NCBI GenBank assembly: GCA_013813135.1
Contig: JACCSF010000112.1
Coordinates: 1 to 12,187 of the forward strand
Direction of reading: 5' to 3'
Source of the DNA: Thermoleophilaceae bacterium
GTDB lineage: Bacteria > Actinomycetota > Thermoleophilia > Solirubrobacterales > Thermoleophilaceae
DNA: 12,187 nucleotides
The notes below the pieces were generated by a model that was not told the origin of the DNA, ran no database searches, and saw only the letters and a program-made list of their open reading frames with translations. Below, piece by piece: positions 1 through 6,921 of the stretch (position 1 is its first letter; the number at the start of each line of letters is the position of its first letter). A program made the position numbers and the translations under genes.

Positions 1-1213
1 GGGTGGGGGCGGCCGGCTCGCCTGCCGGAGCGCCCGGCTGCTGCGCGGCCGGAGCCGCCTGCTCCGTGTCGCCGCCCAGCCGCGCCTCGAGCTGCTCGAT
101 GCGGAACATCAGCGCCTGCAGCGACAGGTCCGCCTGGGGCTGAGTGGCCTTGAGCAGCGCCATCTCCAGCTGGATGCGCGGCTCCGAGCCGTCCTTGACC
201 GCGGCGATCGCCGCCGCCAGGAAGTCGATCGTGCGCAGGATCTCGCCCTGGGAGAAGCGCTCGGCCTGCGTCGCCAGGCGGTCGGTGTGCTCCGCCGTGA
301 CCGAGAACGAGTCCGGCACCTCGCCGAGCGTCTGCACGACGAAAAGGTGGCGCAGGTGGGCCGACAGGTCGCGCATGAACTGGGTGAAGTCGCGGCCCGA
401 GTCCGAGAGCCGCTGCACCGCCAGCAGCGCGGCGCGCGGATCGCGCTCGGCGAGAGCGTCGGTGGTGTCGAGCACGAGCTCGGCGTCGGCCACGCCGAGG
501 ATGTCGCGCACGTCGTCGAGCTGAACCTGCTTGCCGCCGTAGGTGACCAGCTGCTCGAGCGTGCCCAGCGCGTCCCGGAAGCTGCCCGTGGCTGAGCGCG
601 CCAGCATCCCGACCGCGGGGGCCGGCAGCTCTATCTGATCCTCGGCCGCGACCCGGCGCAGCACGCCCGCGATCTGCTCCAGCGAGGGGCGCTGGAAGTC
701 GAAGCGGTGGCAGCGATCCACGATTGTGGCGGGCACCTTGTGGGCCTCGGTCGTCGCGAGCACGAACACAACGTGCGGAGGCGGCTCCTCGAGCGTCTTC
801 AGGAACGCGTTCCATGCCGAGGCCGAGAGCATGTGGGCCTCGTCGAGGATGTAGACGCGCCGCCCGCCCTGCATCGGCGCGAGCGCCACGTTCTCGCGCA
901 GCTCGCGGATGTCGTCGACGGAGTTGTTCGACGCGGCGTCCATCTCGACCACGTCGAGCGAGGTTCCCGCGAGGATCGCCTTGGAGGTCGGGTCGTCCGG
1001 GTCGAAGTCCACGCGCGGCCCGCCGCTGGCGTTGAGCGCGCAGGCGAGCAGCTTGGCCATCGAGGTCTTGCCCGTCCCGCGCGAGCCCACGAACAGGTAG
1101 GCGTGGTGGACCTTGTCCAGCTCGATCGCGTTGCGTAGCGTGCGGACGATGTGCTCCTGGCCGACCACCTGGTCGAAGGTCTTGGGGCGGTGGCGACGGT
1201 AGAGGGAGAGCAT
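1..1213 (-). CDS. dnaX: DNA polymerase III subunit gamma/tau, partial (3' end outside window)
   Basis: The AAA+ clamp-loader subunit loads the beta sliding clamp and organises the replisome. Reading leftward from an ATG at 1213, 404 codons are open to the window edge. Visible motifs are Walker A GSRGTGKT (residues 43-50), Walker B/DEAH at 124-127, sensor 1 LATTE at 152-156, a DRCH segment at 166-169 where SRCQ is usual, and sensor 2 GSFRDAL at 210-216. A coiled, Ala/Pro/Gln-rich linker begins near residue 380, as expected between the gamma part and the tau tail. The usual four-cysteine zinc module after Walker A is absent: the segment at residues 58-82 holds a single Cys. The gene starts 23 bp after the stop of the E1-like gene, so co-transcription is likely. 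An ATG at 1224 is out of frame. Identification is very secure. Confidence 0.96.
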   Translation of the reverse strand, partial: MLSLYRRHRPKTFDQVVGQEHIVRTLRNAIELDKVHHAYLFVGSRGTGKTSMAKLLACALNASGGPRVDFDPDDPTSKAILAGTSLDVVEMDAASNNSVDDIRELRENVALAPMQGGRRVYILDEAHMLSASAWNAFLKTLEEPPPHVVFVLATTEAHKVPATIVDRCHRFDFQRPSLEQIAGVLRRVAAEDQIELPAPAVGMLARSATGSFRDALGTLEQLVTYGGKQVQLDDVRDILGVADAELVLDTTDALAERDPRAALLAVQRLSDSGRDFTQFMRDLSAHLRHLFVVQTLGEVPDSFSVTAEHTDRLATQAERFSQGEILRTIDFLAAAIAAVKDGSEPRIQLEMALLKATQPQADLSLQALMFRIEQLEARLGGDTEQAAPAAQQPGAPAGEPAAPT

Positions 1214-1236
1214 CGGCGACCCATGCTAGCCGTGCC

Positions 1237-3567
1237 TCAGGCCGACAGGTCGAGCGCCGCCCCCACGATCGTCTCGGCGTCGATCTCGTGGTGCTCGTAG
1301 ACCTCGGCCAGGTCGCCCGACTGGCCGAAGCGGGTCACTCCGAGCGGCGTCAGAGGGGTCGCGTTGACCGCGCCAAGGAAGGCGAGCGCGTGCGGATCGC
1401 CGTCCAGCACCGTGACCAGCGGGGCGGCGCGATTGGCCGGGAACAGCTCCCCCACGATGGCGGGCGAGCCGTCCCCAAGCCCCGCTCGCGCGCGCACGGC
1501 GCGGAACAGCAGGTCGGCGCTGGTTACGCAGATCACGTCGACCTCGTCCCCCAGCGCATCCGCCGCCGCCAGCAGGTCCGGAAGCACCGCCCCCATGCCG
1601 GCGAGCGTCACGCGCGGGCGGCCACGTGCACGCCGCAGCGGGTAGCCGCCGGCCAGCACGAGCCGGCGCCGCTCCTCACTCGTGTCCGCGCCCGCGAGCG
1701 TCTGGTCGATCGGCCGCGTCGAGAGGCGGAAGTAGGCGCTCTCGCCGTCGGGGCGGCCGAGCCGTCCGAGCGCGTGCAGCAGCGTCCACTCGAGATCCTG
1801 CCCGAACGCCGGCTCCCAGGCGGTGCAGCCCGGCTGTGCGATGCCGATCGAGGGAGTGACGATCGACTGGTGGGCGCCGCCCTCGGGCGCCAGCGACACC
1901 CCGCTCGGCGTGCCCACGAGTATCGACTGGCCGCCCGCGTACATGCCGAACGACCAGGGCTCGAGCGCACGGCCGACGAACGGGTCGTAGATCGTGCCGA
2001 TCGGCAGCAGCGGCTGGCCGTAGCGGCTCCAGGTGGCGCCCAGCTCGCCCAGCAGGCCGACCAGGTTGGTCTCCGCGATGCCCAGCTCGAAGTGCCTGCC
2101 GGCCGTGCTCTCATGCCAGTGCACAAGCGTCTGCGGATCGTCGGCGAACCAGTCGCGCCGGTCGCCCACCGACCAGACGCCCACCTTGTTCAGCCAGCCG
2201 CCCAGGTTGGTGGAGCTGGCCACGTCCGGGCTCACGGTGACCACGCGCTCGGCCACGTCGGGCGCGTCGTGGACGAGGTCGACGAAGAGGCGGCCAAAGG
2301 CCTGCTGCGTGGATTCCTGGCCCCTGTGCGTGCGCCCCAGCGCCGGCGGGACGCGCGGGGGCGGCGCCGGCTGGGGCTCGTCGCGCGCGAGCGCGGTCGC
2401 CGCCGCTGCGCACAACTCTCCCTCCGGGGAAGTCGCCTGAAAGGCCGCCCACGGCTGTCCGGCGTCGGCGCCCAGCGCGGCCGCGAGTGCGATCATCTGG
2501 TCGCGCGTCAGCAGCGCCGAGTGGTTCTCCGGGTGCCCCTCGACCGGCAGCGACCAGCCCTTGATCGTGTAGGCGAAGACGACCGTGGGCCGGTCGTGGT
2601 CAACGGCCCGGTAGGCCTCGATCAGCTTGGCGGGATCGTGGCCGCCGAGGTCGCGCAGCGCGGCGCGCAGCTCGTCGTCGCCGAGCTCGCCGACCAGCTT
2701 CGCTAGCTTGCGGGCGCGGCCGGGCAGCCGCTCGCGCAGCTCCTGCGGCTCGGCGCGCAGCAGGCGCTGGTACTCCTCGTTCGGCATGCCGTCGATGCGC
2801 TTGCGCAGCTCGGGGCCGCCAGGGCGCTCGAACAGCTCGTCGAGGCGGCTCCCGTACTTCACGCTGATCGTCTGCCAGCCGGCCGCCTCGAACATGTGGG
2901 CCCAGCGGTCGAACGCGATGTCCGGCACCACGCGGTCGAGCGACTGGCGGTTGAAGTCCACCACCCAGAGCACCTCGCCGAGCTTCGCCACGCTGGGGTC
3001 CGCGATCGCCTCCCACACGGCGCCCTCGTCCAGCTCCGCGTCCCCGACCAGCGCGATCTGGCGCCCCATCGGAGGCGCCTCGAAGCGGTGGGTGTCCAGG
3101 TAGCGGCGCGCGAGCGCGCTCCAGATCGGGGCGGTCGCCCCGATGCCGACCGACCCCGTCGAGTAGTCCACCGGGTCCGGGTCCTTGGTCCGGCTGGGGT
3201 AGCTCTGGAGCCCGCCGAAGGCGCGCAGCGTCTCGAGCGAGTCGCGGTCGAGGCGGCCGAGCAGGTAGTTGATCGCGTGCAGGACCGGTGAGGCGTGCGG
3301 CTTCACCGACACGCGATCCTCGGCGCGCAACTCGGAGAACCAGAGCGCGGTCATCAAGCTCACCATCGAGGCGCTCGACGCCTGATGGCCGCCGACCTTC
3401 ACGCCGGAGCGGTTCTGGCGCACGCGGTTGGCGTGATGGACGATCGCCGTGGCGAGCCACAGCACCCGCCGCTCGACCGCCCTCAGCGTGTCGAGTTCAG
3501 CCGCCGTGAGCAGCGGCGACTGCCGTGTCGCGATTCGCGAACCACTCAAGGGCTGCGATCTTCCCAT
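1237..3567 (-). CDS. AceE-type pyruvate dehydrogenase E1 / transketolase-like ThDP enzyme
   Basis: A 776-residue thiamine-diphosphate enzyme of the single-chain E1/transketolase superfamily, closest by eye to AceE (E. coli AceE is 887 residues). Cofactor motif: GDAELDEG at residues 175-182 with the partner Asn in DFNRQSLD (204-211). Other family marks are a KPHAS histidine near 91, the GGHQASSAS segment at 59-67, a GGHDPAKL segment near 308 followed by TIKGWSL near 334, and the ThDP-activating Glu near 499 (GIAETNLVGLLGELG). The expected reaction is decarboxylation of a 2-oxo acid, but no E2 or E3 gene is nearby, so substrate and complex membership are open. The third residue of the classic GDG triplet is Ala. 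The ATG at 3567 overlaps the upstream SnoaL-like gene by 71 bp; no convincing later start was found before residue ~36. Probably cotranscribed with dnaX. Confidence 0.88.
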   Translation of the reverse strand: MGRSQPLSGSRIATRQSPLLTAAELDTLRAVERRVLWLATAIVHHANRVRQNRSGVKVGGHQASSASMVSLMTALWFSELRAEDRVSVKPHASPVLHAINYLLGRLDRDSLETLRAFGGLQSYPSRTKDPDPVDYSTGSVGIGATAPIWSALARRYLDTHRFEAPPMGRQIALVGDAELDEGAVWEAIADPSVAKLGEVLWVVDFNRQSLDRVVPDIAFDRWAHMFEAAGWQTISVKYGSRLDELFERPGGPELRKRIDGMPNEEYQRLLRAEPQELRERLPGRARKLAKLVGELGDDELRAALRDLGGHDPAKLIEAYRAVDHDRPTVVFAYTIKGWSLPVEGHPENHSALLTRDQMIALAAALGADAGQPWAAFQATSPEGELCAAAATALARDEPQPAPPPRVPPALGRTHRGQESTQQAFGRLFVDLVHDAPDVAERVVTVSPDVASSTNLGGWLNKVGVWSVGDRRDWFADDPQTLVHWHESTAGRHFELGIAETNLVGLLGELGATWSRYGQPLLPIGTIYDPFVGRALEPWSFGMYAGGQSILVGTPSGVSLAPEGGAHQSIVTPSIGIAQPGCTAWEPAFGQDLEWTLLHALGRLGRPDGESAYFRLSTRPIDQTLAGADTSEERRRLVLAGGYPLRRARGRPRVTLAGMGAVLPDLLAAADALGDEVDVICVTSADLLFRAVRARAGLGDGSPAIVGELFPANRAAPLVTVLDGDPHALAFLGAVNATPLTPLGVTRFGQSGDLAEVYEHHEIDAETIVGAALDLSA

Positions 3568-3886
3568 CCCTGAGCGTGAACAGAATGAAGATCGGCATCT
3601 CGCCGCCGACGCCGCTCGCCAGCCCGCGCATGCTCCAAGAGCCAGTCGCGACGACCTTGGCGCCGTACTCCTCGAGACCGGTCACCTCGACGAGGATCAT
3701 CTCCCAGATCGACCGCCACTCCTGCATGCTGGCGCGGATCGCGTTGCGCCCCTCGTAGGAGACCTGCTCGGGCCAGTGCGGTCCGGTGCGCGTCACCGCG
3801 TCCTCCGCGTACAGGTCGAGGACTCCGTCGATGTCGCCCGTATTCCACCTCTCGGTGAGCTCGGGAATCACGTCGGCGTTCTGCAT
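3497..3886 (-). CDS. SnoaL-like / NTF2-fold protein
   Basis: A 129-residue protein (137 if the upstream GTG at 3910 is used) with the pattern of the SnoaL-like NTF2-fold group: an N-terminal helix with RWNTGDIDGVLDLYAEDAV, an acidic-aromatic core, GRNAIRASMQEWRS, and a C-terminal strand FTLRDGKIAALEWFANRDTA. Members form cone-shaped small-molecule pockets and act as isomerases, hydratases or binding proteins; the substrate cannot be read from sequence. I prefer the ATG at 3886 because the protein then begins with the usual MQNADVI-type helix, although neither start has a clear ribosome binding site. Its last 71 bases overlap the start of the E1-like gene in another frame, so it is the likely first gene of the leftward transcript ending in dnaX. 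Confidence 0.85.
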   Translation of the reverse strand: MQNADVIPELTERWNTGDIDGVLDLYAEDAVTRTGPHWPEQVSYEGRNAIRASMQEWRSIWEMILVEVTGLEEYGAKVVATGSWSMRGLASGVGGEMPIFILFTLRDGKIAALEWFANRDTAVAAAHGG

Positions 3887-4194
3887 GGGAAAAGAGAGCG
3901 AACCGTGCACCCGGCGTCGAAGCTGGTCCTCGGGCGTGCCCGCCGATCTTCGGCTCCGGCCAGGCGTCTCCGCGGCGCACGAGCGGTATCGCTTAAGGCT
4001 GCTTCCTCCCGGATCTGACCTGATTCGCGAGCGCTCGCCGCGCGGGACCCGGCCATCGACGCCTCTGTCCGGCGTACTGGCCCCGAGGGCCGAAGCCCCT
4101 CAGTCGGGAATTCAGCCCCGCTAGAGCGGATTGCGGGTGACAGGGCACCGCTACCTCCCCGCCTAGCACGGTCCGCTCGGAAGTCTAGCCGCAA
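3887..4194. other. Intergenic region upstream of the SnoaL-like gene
   Basis: About 300 bases between the hairpin after the GNAT gene and the SnoaL-like start. Open frames here have no recognisable protein features. It presumably contains the promoter of the leftward SnoaL-E1-dnaX transcript, but I could not pick a convincing -35/-10 pair. I see no RNA gene or repeat array. Confidence 0.5.
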
Positions 4195-4215
4195 GCACGC
4201 GGCTCGGCCGCGTGC
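4195..4215 (-). terminator. Hairpin terminator after the GNAT gene
   Basis: A perfect 9-bp inverted repeat, GCACGCGGC / GCCGCGTGC, with a 3-base loop lies 12 bases beyond the GNAT stop codon. On the minus strand it is followed by only two T bases, so it is a strong hairpin with a poor U-tract. That is common in high-GC genomes and may need Rho or act as an mRNA 3' stabiliser. Confidence 0.6.
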
Positions 4216-4227
4216 GCGCGGATCCGC

Positions 4228-4695
4228 TCAGATCCTTCGCATCACATAGAGCGTGCGGCCGGGCGGCTTGGGCTCGGTGGTGAAGCCCATCTCGCGGTAC
4301 AAGGCGAGCGCGTTCGCGTTGTCCTCATTCACGTCGAGGTCTATGCGCCTGCAGCCGCGCGCCCGAGCGCGCTCGAACGCGCCCGTCACGAGCGCGCGGC
4401 CGAGCCCGCTTCGGCGCGCGTCGCTCCTCACGAACAGGTCCTCGAGCCAGCAGTCGTCGGTGCCGGTCCAGATGGCGAGCCGGTATCGCAGCTGGCAGAC
4501 GCCGGCGGCCGCGTCCTGGCCGTCGGGCGCCGCGAGCAGGAACTCTGTGGCCGAGTCCTGGAGCAGCACCGCGGCCGTCGCACGGATCTCGTCGTCGGTG
4601 GGTACGTCCTTGCCCATGTGATCCCGGAAGCCGGCCAGCAGCCCGGCGACGAGCTCGACATCCTCCTCGTCTGCCTGCCAAACACGCGCGCTCAT
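4228..4695 (-). CDS. GNAT family N-acetyltransferase
   Basis: A 155-residue single-domain acetyltransferase that moves the acetyl group of acetyl-CoA to an amine; the acceptor is unknown. The acetyl-CoA pyrophosphate loop is RRSGLGRA (residues 94-101), preceded by the beta4 strand WLEDLFVRSD and followed by the motif B region LDVNEDNANALALYREMGF (120-138). The open frame extends further upstream, but that part is antisense to the divergent ridA gene. The ATG at 4695 gives a normal GNAT N-terminus (MSARVWQADE). The start lies 21 bp from that of ridA, which is read in the opposite direction. A hairpin follows the stop. Confidence 0.93.
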   Translation of the reverse strand: MSARVWQADEEDVELVAGLLAGFRDHMGKDVPTDDEIRATAAVLLQDSATEFLLAAPDGQDAAAGVCQLRYRLAIWTGTDDCWLEDLFVRSDARRSGLGRALVTGAFERARARGCRRIDLDVNEDNANALALYREMGFTTEPKPPGRTLYVMRRI

Positions 4696-4702
4696 GCCCG
4701 CA

Positions 4703-4708
4703 TAGAGT
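4703..4708 (+). promoter_or_regulatory. Possible -10 element for ridA in the divergent gap
   Basis: TAGAGT fits the TANNNT pattern of a -10 box, 8 bases before the ridA ATG at 4717. Transcription from it would begin about two bases before the start codon, making a near-leaderless mRNA. No -35 match was found and an AGG lies just before the ATG, so this is tentative. Confidence 0.25.
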
Positions 4709-4716
4709 GCCAGGCC

Positions 4717-5103
4717 ATGCCCAACCGCCAATCCGTCTCCACCGGCTCCGCCCCCGCCGCGATCGGTCCCTACTCGCAGGGGATGCGGGTGGGCGACCTG
4801 CTCTTCTGCTCCGGCCAGATCCCGCTCGAGCCCTCCACCGGCGAGCTCGTCAAGGACGACATCGAGGGTCAGGCGCGGCGCTGCCTGATGAACCTGACCG
4901 CAGTGGCGGAGGCCGCCGGTGGCTCGCTGGCGAACGCCGTCCGCTGCACGGTCTACCTGACCGACATGAACGACTTCGCGCGCGTGAACGAGGTCTACGC
5001 CGAGTTCTTCGACGGCGACGACCCGCCCGCCCGCGTGGCCGTGGCGGCCGCGGCGCTGCCGAAGGGCGCCGACGTGGAAATCGACGCGATCGTCGCGCTC
5101 TAG
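4717..5103 (+). CDS. ridA: RidA/YjgF family enamine/imine deaminase
   Basis: A 128-residue protein, the usual family length. RidA hydrolyses reactive 2-aminoacrylate and related enamine/imine intermediates released by PLP enzymes, protecting the cell; members are homotrimers in the cytosol. Family signatures are present: AAIGPYSQG near residues 14-22, FCSGQIPL at 30-37, the LKNL-like LMNL at 57-60, VYLTDMNDFARVNEVY at 79-94, the substrate-carboxylate Arg in PPARVAV (Arg106) and EIDAIVAL at the C-terminus. I chose the ATG at 4717 rather than an upstream in-frame ATG at 4618 because the upstream part is antisense to the GNAT coding region and absent from the family. Confidence 0.95.
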   Translation: MPNRQSVSTGSAPAAIGPYSQGMRVGDLLFCSGQIPLEPSTGELVKDDIEGQARRCLMNLTAVAEAAGGSLANAVRCTVYLTDMNDFARVNEVYAEFFDGDDPPARVAVAAAALPKGADVEIDAIVAL

Positions 5104-5156
5104 CACTCCGGCGAGCGGGCCTTAGAAGCTGTCTCAGAACATTTGCGTAGTGTCTG

Positions 5157-5642
5157 GTGGTGGTGGCGCGGACGTGGCTTCAGGTTCGGGTTGATCTGCT
5201 CGGGGGGCTTGGGGCGCGGTTGAGGTCGTCGCCGGGTCGGATCTTCATCGTCGGGCCGTCGCACACGTTCTTCGGTCTTGCCGAGGCGGTCAATGCGGCG
5301 TTCGCGCGCTGGGATCTGTCGCATCTGCATGAGTTCGAGCTCGCTGACGGGCGGCGGATCGGGTTCGTCGATCCCGACCCGTTCGAGAACGATGAGGTGG
5401 TCGAGGATCACGCGGCGGTGAAGGTCGCTGACGCGGTCGGGCCCGGCGGCGAGTTCGGCTTCGTCTTTGACTTCGGTGATTGTTGGGAGCACCGTTGCCG
5501 CGTGCTGGCCGAGAAGGTCGACCCGCGCCAGGAATGGGGATCGGGGCCGCTGCCCAAGCAGCCGGTCGCGATCTGGGGCTGGGGGCTGATTCCTGATCAG
5601 TACGGCCGCGAGTCCGCGGCGGAGCTCGACCTCGAGCCGTGA
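5157..5642 (+). CDS. pRiA4b ORF-3-like (IS1096 passenger TnpR-type) protein
   Basis: A 161-residue protein matching the plasmid pRiA4b ORF-3 family, also called the IS1096 passenger TnpR family. Typical elements are TWLQVRVDLLGG near the N-terminus, RIFIVGPSHTFFGLAEAVNAAF, ARWDLSHLHEFEL, FDFGDCWEHRCRVL and the C-terminal PVAIWGWGLIPDQYGRE. The molecular function of the family is not established; it is frequently carried on insertion sequences and plasmids. The gene seems full-length and undisturbed, starting at one of several consecutive GTG codons (5157, 5160 or 5163). Just upstream is a terminal-repeat-like sequence and convergent to it is a transposase remnant, so it is best read as the surviving passenger of a decayed IS. 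Confidence 0.85.
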   Translation: MVVARTWLQVRVDLLGGLGARLRSSPGRIFIVGPSHTFFGLAEAVNAAFARWDLSHLHEFELADGRRIGFVDPDPFENDEVVEDHAAVKVADAVGPGGEFGFVFDFGDCWEHRCRVLAEKVDPRQEWGSGPLPKQPVAIWGWGLIPDQYGRESAAELDLEP

Positions 5643-5736
5643 GGATCTGGGTCGGGCTGAGTCGGCGCTGGCACACGACGGCGCAGCCGATCAGCATGAA
5701 CGCCAGGTGCAACTGGTCGTCGCGTTGGTAGCGGAT
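5643..5736 (-). pseudogene. IS5-type transposase C-terminal remnant
   Basis: In the minus-strand frame directly following the MFS stop codon, the reading is IRYQRDDQLHLAFMLIGCAV followed by VCQRRL. This resembles the extreme C-terminus of IS5-type DDE transposases, whose last helix typically reads like RWERRDDIHEAFLxLGCALICW. No start, no DDE residues and no proper stop remain: the frame reads on into antisense of the passenger gene. The breakpoint is at or near 5736-5745. Confidence 0.6.
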
Positions 5737-5742
5737 CGCAGC

Positions 5743-6888
5743 TCAGGCGGCACCCCTCGCGTGGGTGGAGAGGTTGCCCGCGAGAGCGGCCGCGAGGGCC
5801 AGCAGGCCGCACACGCAGGCGAGTGCTCCGCCCAGGCCGAGCACCTCGGCCAGCAACCCGATGGCGGGCGGCCCGGTGAGCAGTCCCGCGTAGCCGACGC
5901 TCGAGACCGCCGCCACGGAGGGCCCGGCGGTGGCGGGGTCGTAGCCGGCGGCGCGCAGGGCGAGCGGGAACACCGCCGCGAGTCCGAGGCCCATCACCGC
6001 GAAGCCGGCGACCGCGCCGGCCGGCGTGGCCAGCAGTAGGGCGGCTCCGAGGCCCGCGGCCGCGATCAGCGCGCCCGCCCTCACCAGCTGCGCCGAGCCG
6101 AGCTGCTCGGAGATGTGGTCGGCCGACAGCCGCCCGAAGCCCATGGCGAGGTTGAAGGCGGCCAGGCCCGCCGGGGCCAGCCCGACGGCGGCGTCCGTCT
6201 CCCGCCTGATGAAGATGCCGCTCCAGTCGAAGACCGCGCCCTCGGCGAGCAGGGCGCAGAAGGCGACCACACCGAGGGCGGCGAGGCGGCGCGACGGGCG
6301 GGCGAAGCGCGAGCCCGCCGTGGGCGGCTCCGCAGCGGCTGGCGGGAGGCCCCTCGACGCGAGCGTGGCCGCCGCCGCGCCGAAGGTCACGACGATCGCG
6401 AGGTGAGGGAGCGGATCGAGCTCGGCAGAGGCGGCGAGACCTCCGATCGCCGCGCCGGCGAGGGCGCCGAACGAGAAGGCCGCGTGCAACGAGTTGAAGA
6501 TCCGCTTGTGGCCGGCGCGCTCCACCGCGAGACCCTCCACGTTCATGGCGACGTCGAGCACGCCGTTGGCGGCGCCTACCGCCAGCGTGCCGAGCGCCAG
6601 GGTGGGCGCATCCACCGCCAGGGCCGGCGCCACGCCCGCCGCCAGCCAGATCGGAGCGGCCGCCACGAGGCGCCGCGGCCCGACCGTGGCCGCCAGCGCG
6701 CCCGTCAACGGCTGGGCGATCAGCAGCCCGACCGGAGCGCCCAGCAGGGCGAGCCCCAGCTCACCGGTACCCAGGTCGAGTCGATCCTGGATGTCGGGCA
6801 GGCGCGAATACCAGGAGCTGAACACCAGGCCGTTGAGGAAGAAGACCGCGGTGACGGCGGCCCGAGGACGTAAGAACTGTCGAAACAC
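5743..6888 (-). CDS. MFS transporter (YbjJ-like)
   Basis: A 381-residue inner-membrane protein of the major facilitator superfamily, almost entirely Ala/Leu/Gly/Val-rich segments consistent with about 12 helices. Group-specific marks are YSRLPDIQDRL after helix 1, GVLDVAMNVEGLAVERAGHK at 109-128, FNSLHAAFSFGALAGA at 131-146, and EGAVFDWSGIF at 216-226, all resembling the YbjJ-type MFS group. The substrate is unknown. The start is GTG at 6888, with AGGGG just upstream at short spacing. The gene lies 33 bp downstream of the frameshifted secreted-protein gene and is probably transcribed with it. An IS remnant abuts its stop codon, so its last residues (THARGAA) could have been altered by the insertion, though the length is normal. 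Confidence 0.9.
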   Translation of the reverse strand: MFRQFLRPRAAVTAVFFLNGLVFSSWYSRLPDIQDRLDLGTGELGLALLGAPVGLLIAQPLTGALAATVGPRRLVAAAPIWLAAGVAPALAVDAPTLALGTLAVGAANGVLDVAMNVEGLAVERAGHKRIFNSLHAAFSFGALAGAAIGGLAASAELDPLPHLAIVVTFGAAAATLASRGLPPAAAEPPTAGSRFARPSRRLAALGVVAFCALLAEGAVFDWSGIFIRRETDAAVGLAPAGLAAFNLAMGFGRLSADHISEQLGSAQLVRAGALIAAAGLGAALLLATPAGAVAGFAVMGLGLAAVFPLALRAAGYDPATAGPSVAAVSSVGYAGLLTGPPAIGLLAEVLGLGGALACVCGLLALAAALAGNLSTHARGAA

Positions 6889-6921
6889 GGCCCCTAACTG
6901 TTCCCGCTGGCCGACCGTGGA

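Larger units (their letters stand above)
5124..5736. mobile_element. Truncated insertion sequence with passenger gene
   Basis: Three pieces make a degenerate element: a terminal-repeat-like end beginning GAAGCTGTCTCAGAAC just inside the left boundary, a complete pRiA4b ORF-3-like passenger gene on the plus strand, and an IS5-type transposase C-terminus on the minus strand. The other terminus and the main part of the transposase are missing at the MFS gene stop codon. I infer deletion of most of the element. The exact left boundary is uncertain by a few bases. Confidence 0.6.

Noticed and set aside
1288..2706. 472-codon plus-strand open frame
   Set aside because: Antisense to the E1-like gene; Arg/Ala-rich composition typical of GC-rich shadow frames and no family features.
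4115..4140. GCTAGAGCGG shared with the integrase 3' end (about 7919-7928) as a second att core
   Set aside because: The match is only ten bases, lacks any tRNA sequence and lies in an unrelated intergenic region, so chance is more likely.
4618..4716. Longer ridA start at 4618
   Set aside because: The extra 33 residues are antisense to the GNAT gene and RidA proteins normally start just before the GPYSQ segment.
4696..5106. N-terminal extension of the GNAT reading frame up to 5106
   Set aside because: It is wholly antisense to ridA, and the GNAT domain is complete from the ATG at 4695.
5290..5642. Minus-strand frame continuing from the transposase remnant
   Set aside because: It is antisense to the passenger gene and becomes Arg/Pro-rich; only the part above 5643 resembles a transposase.
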